Assembly (NCBI GenBank): GCA_001818235.1
Contig: MHJY01000034.1
Location: 1 to 36,942, forward strand
Origin: Candidatus Jacksonbacteria bacterium RIFOXYB2_FULL_44_15
GTDB taxonomy: Bacteria > Patescibacteriota > Patescibacteriia > UBA9629
Length of the DNA stretch: 36,942 bases
Direction: 5' to 3'
Shown here: positions 7,390-15,722 of the stretch, one piece after another
How the letters are laid out: each line of letters begins with the position of its first letter
How positions within the stretch are numbered: the first letter of the stretch is position 1
Position numbers and translations under genes: made by a program
Notes under the pieces: model-generated
The model's input: only the letters and a program-made list of their open reading frames with translations
The model's database searches: none
What the model was told of the DNA's origin: nothing

Positions 7390-7864
7390 AGCGTAAAATC
7401 GAGTCATCAAAATAATCCAACCGAACGCCGGCAGAACGAAACATTGAATCAGTGTCAGCACCGTCGTGATACCGGTTTTCGCAAACTACCCGTTTGATTC
7501 CGGCGTTGATAATCATTTTGGCGCAGGTAAAGCACGGCGTCATTTTGCAGTAGAGCGTCCCGCCGGCGATGGCAACGCCGATTTTAGCGGCTTGCACAAT
7601 AGCGTTTTGCTCCGCGTGAGTTGACCGGACGCAATGCTGGGTTTGGCGGCCGTCTTCGTGGGTGGTCGTTTTCATTTGGTGGCCGAGTTCGTCGCAATGT
7701 GGCAGGCCGGCCGGCGCGCCGACGTAACCGGTAACGAGGATTTGTTTGTCGCGGGCGATGACGCAACCGGACCGTCCGCGGTCGCAGGTGGCGCGTTTTC
7801 CGACGGCTCGCGCTACCTCCATAAAATATTCATCCCAACTGGGACGCAATTGTTTTTCGGGCAT
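7376..7864 (-). CDS. dCMP deaminase (ComEB-like cytidine deaminase family)
   Basis: 162 aa. It converts dCMP to dUMP with a catalytic zinc. The active site is STHAEQNAI (His ligand and catalytic Glu) and MTPCFTCAKMI (two Cys ligands). The N-terminal SWDEYFMEVA and the CDRGRSGCVIARD segment are typical of the dCMP-deaminase/ComEB group. VRSTHAEQNAI makes cytosine or tRNA-adenosine deaminases less likely. It provides substrate for thyA further down the same operon and overlaps the P-loop kinase gene. Confidence 0.9.
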   Translation of the reverse strand: MPEKQLRPSWDEYFMEVARAVGKRATCDRGRSGCVIARDKQILVTGYVGAPAGLPHCDELGHQMKTTTHEDGRQTQHCVRSTHAEQNAIVQAAKIGVAIAGGTLYCKMTPCFTCAKMIINAGIKRVVCENRYHDGADTDSMFRSAGVRLDYFDDSILRYENQ

Positions 7865-7929
7865 ATTTATGAATCAGTTATTTAGTTAACGAGTTAAGTG
7901 GTTAACGGGTTAATACGCTAAGCATTTAG

Positions 7930-8448
7930 CTAATAGTTTATTTGATAATGTAACAGAATTTCGTCCGCACCAAGTTTTTTGAATTCCAGTAATTTTAAAT
8001 TAGCTTCGGGGATTTTGGTCGCTTCGATCAGACTTACTCCAACCCCGAATAACATGGGCGAAACGGTTAAATATAATTCGTTAACCAATTTTTCCCGAAG
8101 AAATAGCGTGTAAATCCCCCGCCCACCGCCGATAACGGCAGATGCAAAACCGCGCTTGGCTAGATTATCCAAAATTTTCTGTGGAGCGTCGGCGGTAAAT
8201 TCCAGCAAATTTAATTTAGTTTTATCCTGAAACTTTGCCGGATTAGCGGTTAAAACAATATTTAAACGGCCAGGCAATGGTTTGCCGATAGCTTGATATG
8301 TGTGCGAACCCATTATTACGACGCCGGCTTCTAAAGTTTTGTCTCTAAAAAATTTTTTATCTTGCGGCGAAGTCCACGTAACATTTTCTTCGGCGTCGCG
8401 ACTAATTTTGCCGTCGAGCGTGACGGCGGCAATTAAAATCGTTTTCAT
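7930..8448 (-). CDS. Dihydrofolate reductase-like protein (DHFR/RibD C-terminal fold)
   Basis: 172 aa. The opening TILIAAVTLDGKIS, the WTSPQDKKFF segment, VVIMGSHTYQAIGKPLPGR and VIGGGRGIY are the NADPH- and substrate-binding blocks shared by DHFR and the RibD reductase domain. VSPMLFGVGVSLI is closer to the RibD_C side. With thyA nearby, regeneration of tetrahydrofolate is the most economical role, and no riboflavin gene is visible. It starts two bases after the frr stop. Function as a true DHFR is inferred from context. Confidence 0.8.
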   Translation of the reverse strand: MKTILIAAVTLDGKISRDAEENVTWTSPQDKKFFRDKTLEAGVVIMGSHTYQAIGKPLPGRLNIVLTANPAKFQDKTKLNLLEFTADAPQKILDNLAKRGFASAVIGGGRGIYTLFLREKLVNELYLTVSPMLFGVGVSLIEATKIPEANLKLLEFKKLGADEILLHYQINY

Positions 8449-8449
8449 A

Positions 8450-9001
8450 TTAAATCGTCATAATTTCTTCTTCTTTAGTTTTACCGAGGTGGTCGATCTG
8501 GTCGGTGCAGTCTTTAGTATTTTTGTTTAATTCATCAATTTGGCGAAATTTGTCGTCTTCGCTAATGTCGCCATTTTTTTGCTGGCGTTCTATTTCTTTT
8601 TTAACATCATCTCGCAAACCTCTGGCCTTAATTCGATTTTCCTCCAGAATCATGTGCAATTTTTTTACTAATTTTCCACGCGTTTCCTGGGTCAATTCCG
8701 GCAACTTAATCCGTAATTGATCCGCTTCCAAGATGGGATTAAATTCTAAAGCACTCGTTACCAGGCTCTTTTCGATATCCTTGATAATACTTTTATCCCA
8801 AGGTTTTATCAAGAGGCTGCGCGGTTCTGGCACGCTAATTGAAGCTAATTCTTTTAGATGCAGGCGCGAACCGCCGTAAGTTTCGATGAAAATATCCTCA
8901 ACTAAAGCGGGAGTGGCGCGGGCGGTGCGAAGTTTATCCAATTCGTGTTTTAATAACTCTCCGATTGCCGTGAATTTAATTTTGTAACCAACAGTTGACA
9001 T
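8450..9001 (-). CDS. frr: Ribosome recycling factor
   Basis: 183 aa, normal length. RRF splits the post-termination ribosome together with EF-G. The family signature LDKLRTARATPALVEDI, YGGSRLHLKELASISVPEPRSLLI and the later KKLHMILEENRIKARGLRDDVKKEIE helix are clear. There is no SD; the ATG follows an A-run. In many bacteria frr follows pyrH, but here pyrH lies about 22 kb away and frr instead leads the dTMP/folate block. Confidence 0.95.
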   Translation of the reverse strand: MSTVGYKIKFTAIGELLKHELDKLRTARATPALVEDIFIETYGGSRLHLKELASISVPEPRSLLIKPWDKSIIKDIEKSLVTSALEFNPILEADQLRIKLPELTQETRGKLVKKLHMILEENRIKARGLRDDVKKEIERQQKNGDISEDDKFRQIDELNKNTKDCTDQIDHLGKTKEEEIMTI

Positions 9002-9019
9002 ATTTTTTTTACGTTAAAC

Positions 9020-9047
9020 CGCCAATTGGTCAGTTTTACAACTGGCG
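9020..9047. other. Hairpin between the BNR-protein gene and frr
   Basis: CGCCA and TGGCG pair around an inner AGTT/AACT stem, about 40 bases past the BNR gene stop. There is no proper T-run on the minus strand, so it may be a weak terminator or an frr leader element. Confidence 0.35.
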
Positions 9048-9086
9048 ATTTTGCGAATTAGCGAGCTAAATTTATTATTTTATGCG

Positions 9087-10145
9087 TTAGGTACTGCTGA
9101 CCCCCAGGTAGATAATGTCGGAATTTTGCGGATTTATTTCCAGGTCACTAGTTTTTTGTTTAGTCGGCAATTGATGGCAGTTCCAGTTTGTTCCGGAATC
9201 AAGACTGCGGCAAAATAGCGTCCGGGTAGCGTAGTAAATTATTTTTTCATCGGTTGAATCAAAAGCGAGCCTATATATTTTATTTTTGCCGGGCGCAGTC
9301 AGCAAATTAACCGGTTCCCATGACAAGCCGCTGTCGACTGATTTTAAAAGTCCGTATTTACTGGCTAAAAAGAGGTGGCTGGGAACGCTCGGATTAAATT
9401 TAAATTCTCCCAAATCATCGCTACCCTTATATTTTTTTAAGTTGTCGAGACGGATCCAGGTCGCTCCGCGGCTCGTTGTTTTAAAAATTCCATCGCGCTC
9501 GGTGGTAACATAAACTTCGCTGAAATCATTTGGATTCGACATGAGGCCGTTTAAATTGTTTGTTTTTAGAGTTACTATTTTTTGCCATGACTTTCCACTG
9601 TTGTCGGTCCTAAAAATATCACCTTGGCGGTTAGCGGTAAGCAGTCCGGCGCTATTTTGGTAATTTGTTGCCAAAGCCGAAAGTTTGCGATTTCGCGGCT
9701 CCAGAAAAATTATTTTCCAAGTGCGGCCGGCATCTGAACTTTCCAAAATTTGCTTTTCCGCAATAATATATAGATGTCCCTTTGCTTGATGGTCAAAAGC
9801 CAAATCGTTTATTTTTCCGGTCTTTAGTTGTTGCCAACTAGAGGCGCTATTATGGCTTACCCACAGTCCAATATTTTTTGTCAGCAGATAAACCGTCTTA
9901 TCATCAAACGGATCAATTTTCAGCGCCAGAACCTTCGCTTTACTTAAGTTTCTTTTACTGTTGCCCTGAATTTTTACCTGATGAGTAAATGTATCGCCTT
10001 GGTTTGTGGTTTTAAAAATACCGCCGCGGTTTGCCGTAAAAAAATTGTATTCCGGCTCCGGCGCGTCGGCGGCTTGAACAGGGCTAGCCAGCGAAATCGT
10101 CACCAGTACTGCCGCGATCAAAATTTTAGGAAGATGCTTTGCCAT
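9087..10145 (-). CDS. Secreted BNR/Asp-box beta-propeller protein
   Basis: 352 aa with a clear Sec signal peptide: basic start, hydrophobic ILIAAVLVTISLA, cleavage near VQA-AD. At least seven Asp-box-like repeats (S/T-x-D-x-G-x-x-W or close) follow at intervals of about 40-50 residues, including SSDAGRTWK, RTDNSGKSWQ, KTTSRGATW, KSVDSGLSW and RSLDSGTNW. This is the sortilin/YCF48/sialidase-type propeller architecture. There are no catalytic sialidase residues I can identify, so binding or scaffolding outside the cell is more likely. Its start overlaps the holB end by 28 bases, so it is carried in the same transcript as a clamp-loader gene. Confidence 0.8.
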   Translation of the reverse strand: MAKHLPKILIAAVLVTISLASPVQAADAPEPEYNFFTANRGGIFKTTNQGDTFTHQVKIQGNSKRNLSKAKVLALKIDPFDDKTVYLLTKNIGLWVSHNSASSWQQLKTGKINDLAFDHQAKGHLYIIAEKQILESSDAGRTWKIIFLEPRNRKLSALATNYQNSAGLLTANRQGDIFRTDNSGKSWQKIVTLKTNNLNGLMSNPNDFSEVYVTTERDGIFKTTSRGATWIRLDNLKKYKGSDDLGEFKFNPSVPSHLFLASKYGLLKSVDSGLSWEPVNLLTAPGKNKIYRLAFDSTDEKIIYYATRTLFCRSLDSGTNWNCHQLPTKQKTSDLEINPQNSDIIYLGVSST

Positions 10146-11059
10146 AACAGTTGCGGGTTTATGTTTTTCTTTAAATTGAAGGGCAATTCAAACAGCGATT
10201 TGAGCGTTTTTAGCAGACCGGGCAGGCTATGGGTAGTGGAAATCGTTTTTAACTCACTTGTAAGATAAGTATGAATGCAAAAATCGCTTTGATTGATTTT
10301 GTGAAGCAGTATGTCGCGGATTAGACTAGTTGTTAAATCGACAAAATTATCGTCGAATGAAGCTAAATTTTCAGTTAGCCAGCTGATTTTTTGGTCAGGC
10401 GCTGATTTGAGCATTTTAATCACTTTTTTTTCCGCCTCAATTATGCCGTGAATTTTTTCGCTGTTAAAGCAGAGCGCTTGCCCAATACGCCCTTGAGCTA
10501 AATTCGTTATAAATTTTTTTTGTTCGCGCGTATAATCATCACTAAGCGCTTGCTCAATTTGATGTTGCGGCAATAACGAAAATTTAAGCATGGTCGATCG
10601 AGATAAAATGGTGGCAGGGAGGCTTTCAATATTATTGCAGATTAAAATTAAAATTGTGTCTGCCGGCGGTTCCTCCAGCATTTTTAGAAAAGCATTGACT
10701 GACTCCGAATTAAGGTATTCGGCCGGTCTTAAAATAACTACTTTGCGCGAATTATAAAACGCGGTTTGGCTGACCTTGCTTTTTAAATGCCTGATTTGTT
10801 CGATGGTTATGTCGCGGCCCTCGGGCAACGGTTCGATAACGTAAAAATCCGGATAAAGAGATTTTGCAAATGCCGCGCAATTAGAACATTGGCCGCATGG
10901 CGGTTGGTTGCCTTGGCAGATCAATCCTTTCGCAAACCACCAGGCAACCGTTGTTTTACCGACATTTTTGGGGCCGTAAAATAAATAGGCATGAGCTAAA
11001 TGTTTACTGCTCAAAGCCTTGGTTAGATATTTTACGATTGACTCATGCCCAATAATCAT
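10118..11059 (-). CDS. holB: DNA polymerase III clamp-loader subunit delta'
   Basis: 313 aa. The AAA+ domain has YGPKNVGKTT, a zinc module CGQCSNCAAF, the RDITIEQIRHLKSKVSQTAF strand-helix unit typical of DnaX/HolB, NAFLKMLEEPPADT and SR in ATILSRSTM. The intact P-loop is unusual for E. coli HolB but common elsewhere. An alternative would be a DnaX-like gamma/tau, but the length and LEEPP context fit delta'. A TATAAT overlaps the start ATG, hinting at either chance or a very short leader. Confidence 0.85.
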   Translation of the reverse strand: MIIGHESIVKYLTKALSSKHLAHAYLFYGPKNVGKTTVAWWFAKGLICQGNQPPCGQCSNCAAFAKSLYPDFYVIEPLPEGRDITIEQIRHLKSKVSQTAFYNSRKVVILRPAEYLNSESVNAFLKMLEEPPADTILILICNNIESLPATILSRSTMLKFSLLPQHQIEQALSDDYTREQKKFITNLAQGRIGQALCFNSEKIHGIIEAEKKVIKMLKSAPDQKISWLTENLASFDDNFVDLTTSLIRDILLHKINQSDFCIHTYLTSELKTISTTHSLPGLLKTLKSLFELPFNLKKNINPQLLWQSIFLKF

Positions 11060-11098
11060 TATAGCAAATTTTGCGCCCGGCTAGAACAAGCAAGTTGC

Positions 11099-12112
11099 CT
11101 AGCGAGTCGTTAAAATAGAGCGTTTATAAGCATCCAGATTTTCCAGGGCAATACCTGTTCCCCGCGCCACGCACAAAAGCGGTTCGTCGGCGTTATAGGC
11201 TTCTACGCCGGTGGCCTGTGTCAGCAGTTTATCAAAATTTCGCAAAAGCGAACTGCCACCGGATAACACCATTCCTTTGTCCATCACATCAGCCGACAGT
11301 TCCGGCGGTGTATTAAATAAGACGCGTTTGACGGCATTGATGATGCCTTTAAGCGGTTCTTGCAGGGCTTCCGTAACGTCGTTAGAATCGATTTTAACAA
11401 TCCGGGGAAGACCGGAAACCATATCGCGTCCCATTATTTCCATTTTTAGAGGATCTTTTAAGTACAAGGCTGAGCCGATTTTGATTTTTACCGATTCAGC
11501 CGTCCGTTCGCCGATAGCCAAATTATATTTTTTTTTGATGTGCTCGCCGATTGCCTCGTCAAATTTATTGCCGCCGATGCGAACCGAGGTGTTAGTCACG
11601 ATACTGCCCAAGGAAATTACGGCGATCTCCGATGTGCCGCCGCCCATATCGACAATCATGTGCCCGGATGCCGAGCCGATGGGAATGTTGGCGCCGATGG
11701 CGGCTGCGATTGGTTCTTTAATGATGTAAGCGGCTTTGGCGCCGGCGGCCAGCGTCGCGTCAATCACCGCGCGCCGTTCAGTAGAAGTAATGCCGGCCGG
11801 AACCGCAATCATCACTTCCGGTCGAAAAATTTTAAAGCCGCCTAAAGCCTTAGAAATAAAATAACGCAACATCGCTTCGGTCGTTTTATAATCCGCAATT
11901 ACCCCGTCTTTGAGCGGTTTTCTGGCGATAATCGTATCTGGCGTTCGGCCGATCATTTCTTTGGCTTCGTTGCCTACTGCCAGCACTTCCCCGCCTTTGG
12001 CAGTGATTGCCACCACTGACGGTTCGTTAATCACGATGCCTTTTTTGGGGATATGCACCAGCGTATAAGTGGTACCCAGATCGATTCCAATTTTTTTTTG
12101 AAATAAAGACAC
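11099..12112 (-). CDS. mreB: MreB/Mbl-like actin homologue (second paralogue)
   Basis: About 337 aa from the GTG at 12112 (SLFQKKIGIDLGTTYT); an ATG nine codons upstream is possible. Actin-fold motifs are phosphate-1 GIDLGTTYT, connect-1 KPLKDGVIADY, phosphate-2 IVDMGGGTSEIAVISLG and the adenosine loop VLSGGSSLL. It would polymerise on ATP under the membrane to guide wall synthesis. A second, more canonical MreB lies about 11 kb upstream with mreC and mreD. This copy is divorced from mreCD and sits between surface glycosyltransferases and holB. It could be an Mbl-like filament with a specialised role. Confidence 0.9.
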   Translation of the reverse strand: MSLFQKKIGIDLGTTYTLVHIPKKGIVINEPSVVAITAKGGEVLAVGNEAKEMIGRTPDTIIARKPLKDGVIADYKTTEAMLRYFISKALGGFKIFRPEVMIAVPAGITSTERRAVIDATLAAGAKAAYIIKEPIAAAIGANIPIGSASGHMIVDMGGGTSEIAVISLGSIVTNTSVRIGGNKFDEAIGEHIKKKYNLAIGERTAESVKIKIGSALYLKDPLKMEIMGRDMVSGLPRIVKIDSNDVTEALQEPLKGIINAVKRVLFNTPPELSADVMDKGMVLSGGSSLLRNFDKLLTQATGVEAYNADEPLLCVARGTGIALENLDAYKRSILTTR

Positions 12113-12170
12113 AAAATAAAGTCCAAATTCAAACGTCAAAACTTGTGACTATTTGATGTAAGATTTTAGC

Positions 12171-12995
12171 TTAAAAGTTTTTAATTTGTCGAGGATTGAT
12201 TACTCCCCATTTTACAAAGTATTTCCAGTGCGATTGTAAATGTATTCGGCTGGATTTATCAAAAATTCCGGTCCACCATGGTTTTTGGGCCGAGAGTCGT
12301 TTGTGATAATGAATCATTTTAACCTCGGGATAATACCAAACTTGATAGCCGGCTGATGCACACTTGCGACAAAGATCAACGTCTTCGTAGTAAAGAAAAA
12401 AACGCTGGTCAAAACCGCCGATTTTATCCCAGACTTCTTTTTTTATCAACAAACACGCGCCAACCAGCCAATCGACTTGTCGGGGGGTTTGGTAATCAAA
12501 ATATTGCATGTCATAGCGTATTAGCTCTTTTTTACCCCATGGCGTTTGACCTAAAAAAGTACGGCGATAAAGCGGGGTTAAAAATTTCGGCCAAGGATGG
12601 CAGGAAGATTGAGTCGTGAGGTCTGGATAAATAAGCTTGGGCGCAACAATCCCCCGGGAATGGTCACTGGCCAGAAAATTGTGCAGTTGCGTCAGCGAAT
12701 CGCCCAGCACGGTAATATCCGGATTGATGATTAAGATATAGGGAGCGGTAGTTTTTTCTAAAGCGAAATTATGGCCGCCGCCAAAGCCGCGGTTAGTCGC
12801 GGATACCGCCAGTTTGACTTGCGGATATAAAGGCAAAATTTTTTTTTTGATAAATTCCACACTGCCGTCCGTGGAATGATTGTCAGCGATAATAATTTCG
12901 TATTTAAGGTTAGTCGGCGATTCAACAATATTTTTAACGCACTGCTTAACCAAATTTTTGGTATTGTAGTTTAAAAGAGAAATGGCTAAATCCAT
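12171..12995 (-). CDS. GT2 family glycosyltransferase (rhamnosyltransferase-like)
   Basis: About 275 aa from the ATG at 12995 (MDLAISLLNYNTKNL); the track start 49 codons earlier lies inside the preceding gene. The GT-A landmarks are IIIADNHSTDGS, FGGGHNFAL, the metal-binding NPDI (DxD-like) and GGFDQRFFLYYEDVDLCRKCASAGY. The last is the ED acceptor/base motif of the WbbL-type GT2 subfamily. It would add a sugar to a lipid-linked surface glycan at the inner membrane face. It is the last of three GT2 genes in the glycan block. Confidence 0.85.
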   Translation of the reverse strand: MDLAISLLNYNTKNLVKQCVKNIVESPTNLKYEIIIADNHSTDGSVEFIKKKILPLYPQVKLAVSATNRGFGGGHNFALEKTTAPYILIINPDITVLGDSLTQLHNFLASDHSRGIVAPKLIYPDLTTQSSCHPWPKFLTPLYRRTFLGQTPWGKKELIRYDMQYFDYQTPRQVDWLVGACLLIKKEVWDKIGGFDQRFFLYYEDVDLCRKCASAGYQVWYYPEVKMIHYHKRLSAQKPWWTGIFDKSSRIHLQSHWKYFVKWGVINPRQIKNF

Positions 12996-13008
12996 AAATT
13001 CATTCGGC

Positions 13009-14118
13009 TTAGCGGATCCAAGGTTCGATTGTTTGCCAGGCCAAGGGTCCGGCTTTGGTTTGAAGATATTTTCTTTTGAGCCGCATTTTTGGCCAATTTT
13101 TAATAATTTCCGACCAAGCTTGCCAGAGCGTTTTCGGTTCAAATATCAACAAGTATCCAAATTTAAAAAATTCGTAGCCCAAAATTTTAGGCCAATGCTT
13201 ATACCAAATTTTTGGCGGTACGTTTTTGATTAAAAAATATATATGATTTTTATAAGAATGATAATTAATAAACTTGGATTTTCGTCGGCGATCGCGTATA
13301 AGATTGCCGGTGGCGGCGGCCGAACGGTCGTGCCAGCTTTTGGCTTTGGGTACCAAATAGCATTGTTGCCCTAAAATAACAAAACGATAAGCAAGGTCAA
13401 CGTCTTCTTTGTAGCAGAAAAAGTCGTTGTCAAAATATTCATATAAATTTTCCTGTTTTTGGTTTTTGAAAAGCTTGGGAATATGGTTAAACATCGGGAC
13501 TTTACATTCCTCAAGCGCACGGCGCCGATATACCGGTAAAGCGCCGGATGCGCCAAAAATTTTTTGCGGCTGGATCTCCCACGGTTGGGTACTTAAATGC
13601 TGGGGTAAAAGCTCTATTACTTGATGATTAGCTAAAATCTTGAGACCGAGCGAATCAATTCTATCAGTTTTGCCTAAGTCGGTCAATGCAATTTTTTCTG
13701 AATTTTCCGTTGTTTCTGCTGTCGGGAAATCCCATTGGTAAATCGCGCCGGTCGCGTCCGCGGCTTCTTGGTGGTTATCAAAAAAATTCATGATTTCTTT
13801 TAAGTAGTCGCGGTCGAGAGTTACGTCCTGATTCATCAAAAAAACATATTCGCTTTGGCTCCAATGAAGCGCTAAATTGTGGGCGCCGGCAAAGCCGAAA
13901 TTTTTGGCGTGCTTTACATATTTTGTTACGGCGGAGAGTATTTTATTTTTTGGGTTGGCTAAAAAATCGTCGACTACTTTTACGCTGTCGTCATGAGACC
14001 CATTATCAATAATCAAGACCGAAAAATCCGAGAAAGATTGCTCTTGGAGGGATTTTAAAGCGAAAGGCAAATATTTTTGGCCGTTATAGGCGACAAGATG
14101 AATTGATAATTTAGCCAT
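13009..14118 (-). CDS. GT2 family glycosyltransferase
   Basis: 369 aa. It opens with KLSIHLVAYNGQKYL. Next come VLIIDNGSHDDSV, NFGFAGAHNLAL, NQDV as the DxD equivalent, GASGALPVYRR and DNDFFCYKEDVDLAYRF, the ED motif. The longer C-terminal region is basic and aromatic, and may form an amphipathic membrane contact. It lies about 20 bases after the O-antigen-ligase-like gene and 13 before the next GT2. Sugar specificity cannot be predicted. Confidence 0.85.
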   Translation of the reverse strand: MAKLSIHLVAYNGQKYLPFALKSLQEQSFSDFSVLIIDNGSHDDSVKVVDDFLANPKNKILSAVTKYVKHAKNFGFAGAHNLALHWSQSEYVFLMNQDVTLDRDYLKEIMNFFDNHQEAADATGAIYQWDFPTAETTENSEKIALTDLGKTDRIDSLGLKILANHQVIELLPQHLSTQPWEIQPQKIFGASGALPVYRRRALEECKVPMFNHIPKLFKNQKQENLYEYFDNDFFCYKEDVDLAYRFVILGQQCYLVPKAKSWHDRSAAATGNLIRDRRRKSKFINYHSYKNHIYFLIKNVPPKIWYKHWPKILGYEFFKFGYLLIFEPKTLWQAWSEIIKNWPKMRLKRKYLQTKAGPLAWQTIEPWIR

Positions 14119-14138
14119 TTTTTAAAAAATATTAAAAG

Positions 14139-15722
14139 TTAGCCGAGATAATCATTCCGGCGATGAAGGAGGCTGTCGGCAAGCATTAAATAGACAATTC
14201 CGAGCGGATGGTTAAGAAAAGGCGTAAAAAACTGGACCACCACAAGTGCGCTCAGCCCTAAGATTAAACCAAATGGCAGCCATGCTTGCGCGGCAACTTC
14301 GGCCGTGGAGGCGAGATTTTTTTTAATTAAAATTACTCCCCGCATTAGCACATTAGCGATTAGTGCCAGATAAGTCAACATGCCAATTAAGCCAATTTTA
14401 TACCAAATGTCCAACCAACCCCATTCAAAGGCAAAAGTGGTATAATACGGGTTTCCGGGATGGGCTTCCAAATAGCGCGGATCAGCAGTGCGATACGTTA
14501 CCGTCGCCCCAAAGCCGCGACCAAATATGAAATGCGACCTAATTTTTTCCCAAAGCGGCGGTAAAAGTTCCCAGCGGCTTGACAGCGCCGGCTCGTCGGT
14601 TTGGGTTATCCGCTCGGGCAGGGAGATTAAACTCCTAAGTCCCGGCACTTGCCCGATTGGGAAAATTAAGAGTGCGGTGATAATGGCGATTGATGATAAA
14701 CCGACCAGCATTAAACTGCGGATTGTTTGCTTTACCGATTGCCAGCTGGGATGGAGCAGTTTTTTGTAATGTATCGCGGCAATAATCAATGTCACGAAGC
14801 CCGCCAGCCAAAAAGATCGCGATAAGCTTAGGAGTAATATTGTGGCGGTGCTTGTTAAGAGCCAAAAAAAATTTGTTTCCGACGGCCGAGTGGTAGCGTT
14901 TTTTGGGTGACGCCGGAAGCACGCGATCAACTTATTCCAAAAAGTTTTCCGTTCGTTTTTAAAAAGCCAAGCCGATAAAAACATAAAAAAACCAATAAGC
15001 GCCCACAACTGGCTCTGCATAAAAATTCGGTAAAAACTATATTTGTATAGTCCGACTTCGATTAAGCGCTGGTCTCTAAACCAATGATAAAATGGTACCA
15101 GAAAACGCCAAAAAATATCTAAATGGCCGTACAGAAAAAACAAGGAGGTGGTAATCAAAAATTGTCCGGTTAATCCAGCCGCCCAGACCGACATAATTGC
15201 AATTTCATTTTTTTTATAGCGGGCCGCGGCCAAAAACGCCGGCAAAAGCAGAAAAAAGCCGAAAGCGTTGGCGTCTTGATAAAGATAGTCAAGCCGATTG
15301 CCACTAGTCAAGCCATTAATTATGCCGTAAATTAAAGCGACCGCGAGTGCCAAATACCAGAAATAGTCAGTCAAAAGTTTGGCGATGCTTTTGCGGATGG
15401 CCAGTCGAAATTTTGCGATGAAGATCGTGCGGACGCACCAGATAAAAAAAACGCTGGCGAAAAGCGCCATTCGCAGAGAAAGATTAAATCCATAAATATT
15501 AATGTCAAACAAATGGCCGTGGGAAGAAATCAAGATTTCTCCGATCAATATCAATATACCGTAGCTTAGATTACGCCAGGTTAAAACTAAAGTAATGCCG
15601 ATGAACAAACTAAATGTTATCGCGTTTAAAGCCGTTGAATAAAAACTCAAAAAAGACAAAAAATAGGCCAAAACGATCGTTCCCAAAGTTATTTTATATA
15701 GTTTTGGATTTATTTGTAGCAT
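14139..15722 (-). CDS. O-antigen ligase/polymerase-like membrane protein (Wzy_C/WaaL type)
   Basis: 527 aa with about a dozen hydrophobic helices. LLLSLSRSFWLAGFVTLII matches the conserved central SxSR-containing helix of the O-antigen ligase family. A large outer loop follows, with RSHFIFGRGFGATVTYR and HPGNPYYTTFAFEWGWLD (H-x-x-NxY-type loop). Such enzymes polymerise or transfer lipid-linked glycans on the outer face of the membrane. The start overlaps the end of the preceding GT2 gene by 29 bases. With no evidence of LPS, a role in polymerising or attaching a surface polysaccharide or glycoprotein glycan is most likely. Confidence 0.85.
   Translation of the reverse strand: MLQINPKLYKITLGTIVLAYFLSFLSFYSTALNAITFSLFIGITLVLTWRNLSYGILILIGEILISSHGHLFDINIYGFNLSLRMALFASVFFIWCVRTIFIAKFRLAIRKSIAKLLTDYFWYLALAVALIYGIINGLTSGNRLDYLYQDANAFGFFLLLPAFLAAARYKKNEIAIMSVWAAGLTGQFLITTSLFFLYGHLDIFWRFLVPFYHWFRDQRLIEVGLYKYSFYRIFMQSQLWALIGFFMFLSAWLFKNERKTFWNKLIACFRRHPKNATTRPSETNFFWLLTSTATILLLSLSRSFWLAGFVTLIIAAIHYKKLLHPSWQSVKQTIRSLMLVGLSSIAIITALLIFPIGQVPGLRSLISLPERITQTDEPALSSRWELLPPLWEKIRSHFIFGRGFGATVTYRTADPRYLEAHPGNPYYTTFAFEWGWLDIWYKIGLIGMLTYLALIANVLMRGVILIKKNLASTAEVAAQAWLPFGLILGLSALVVVQFFTPFLNHPLGIVYLMLADSLLHRRNDYLG

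Noticed and set aside
7866-7912. Short GTTAACGAGTTAAGTGGTTAACGGGTTAA repeats upstream of the dCMP deaminase gene
   Set aside because: Too short and irregular for a CRISPR array or a defined repeat family.
11211-11729. 172-aa plus-strand ORF opposite the second mreB
   Set aside because: Mirror of a conserved actin-like gene, no initiation signal, no recognisable domain.
15694-15722. 29-base overlap of GT2 and ligase genes as a possible frameshift
   Set aside because: Both proteins are complete at their ends, so this is a normal gene overlap.
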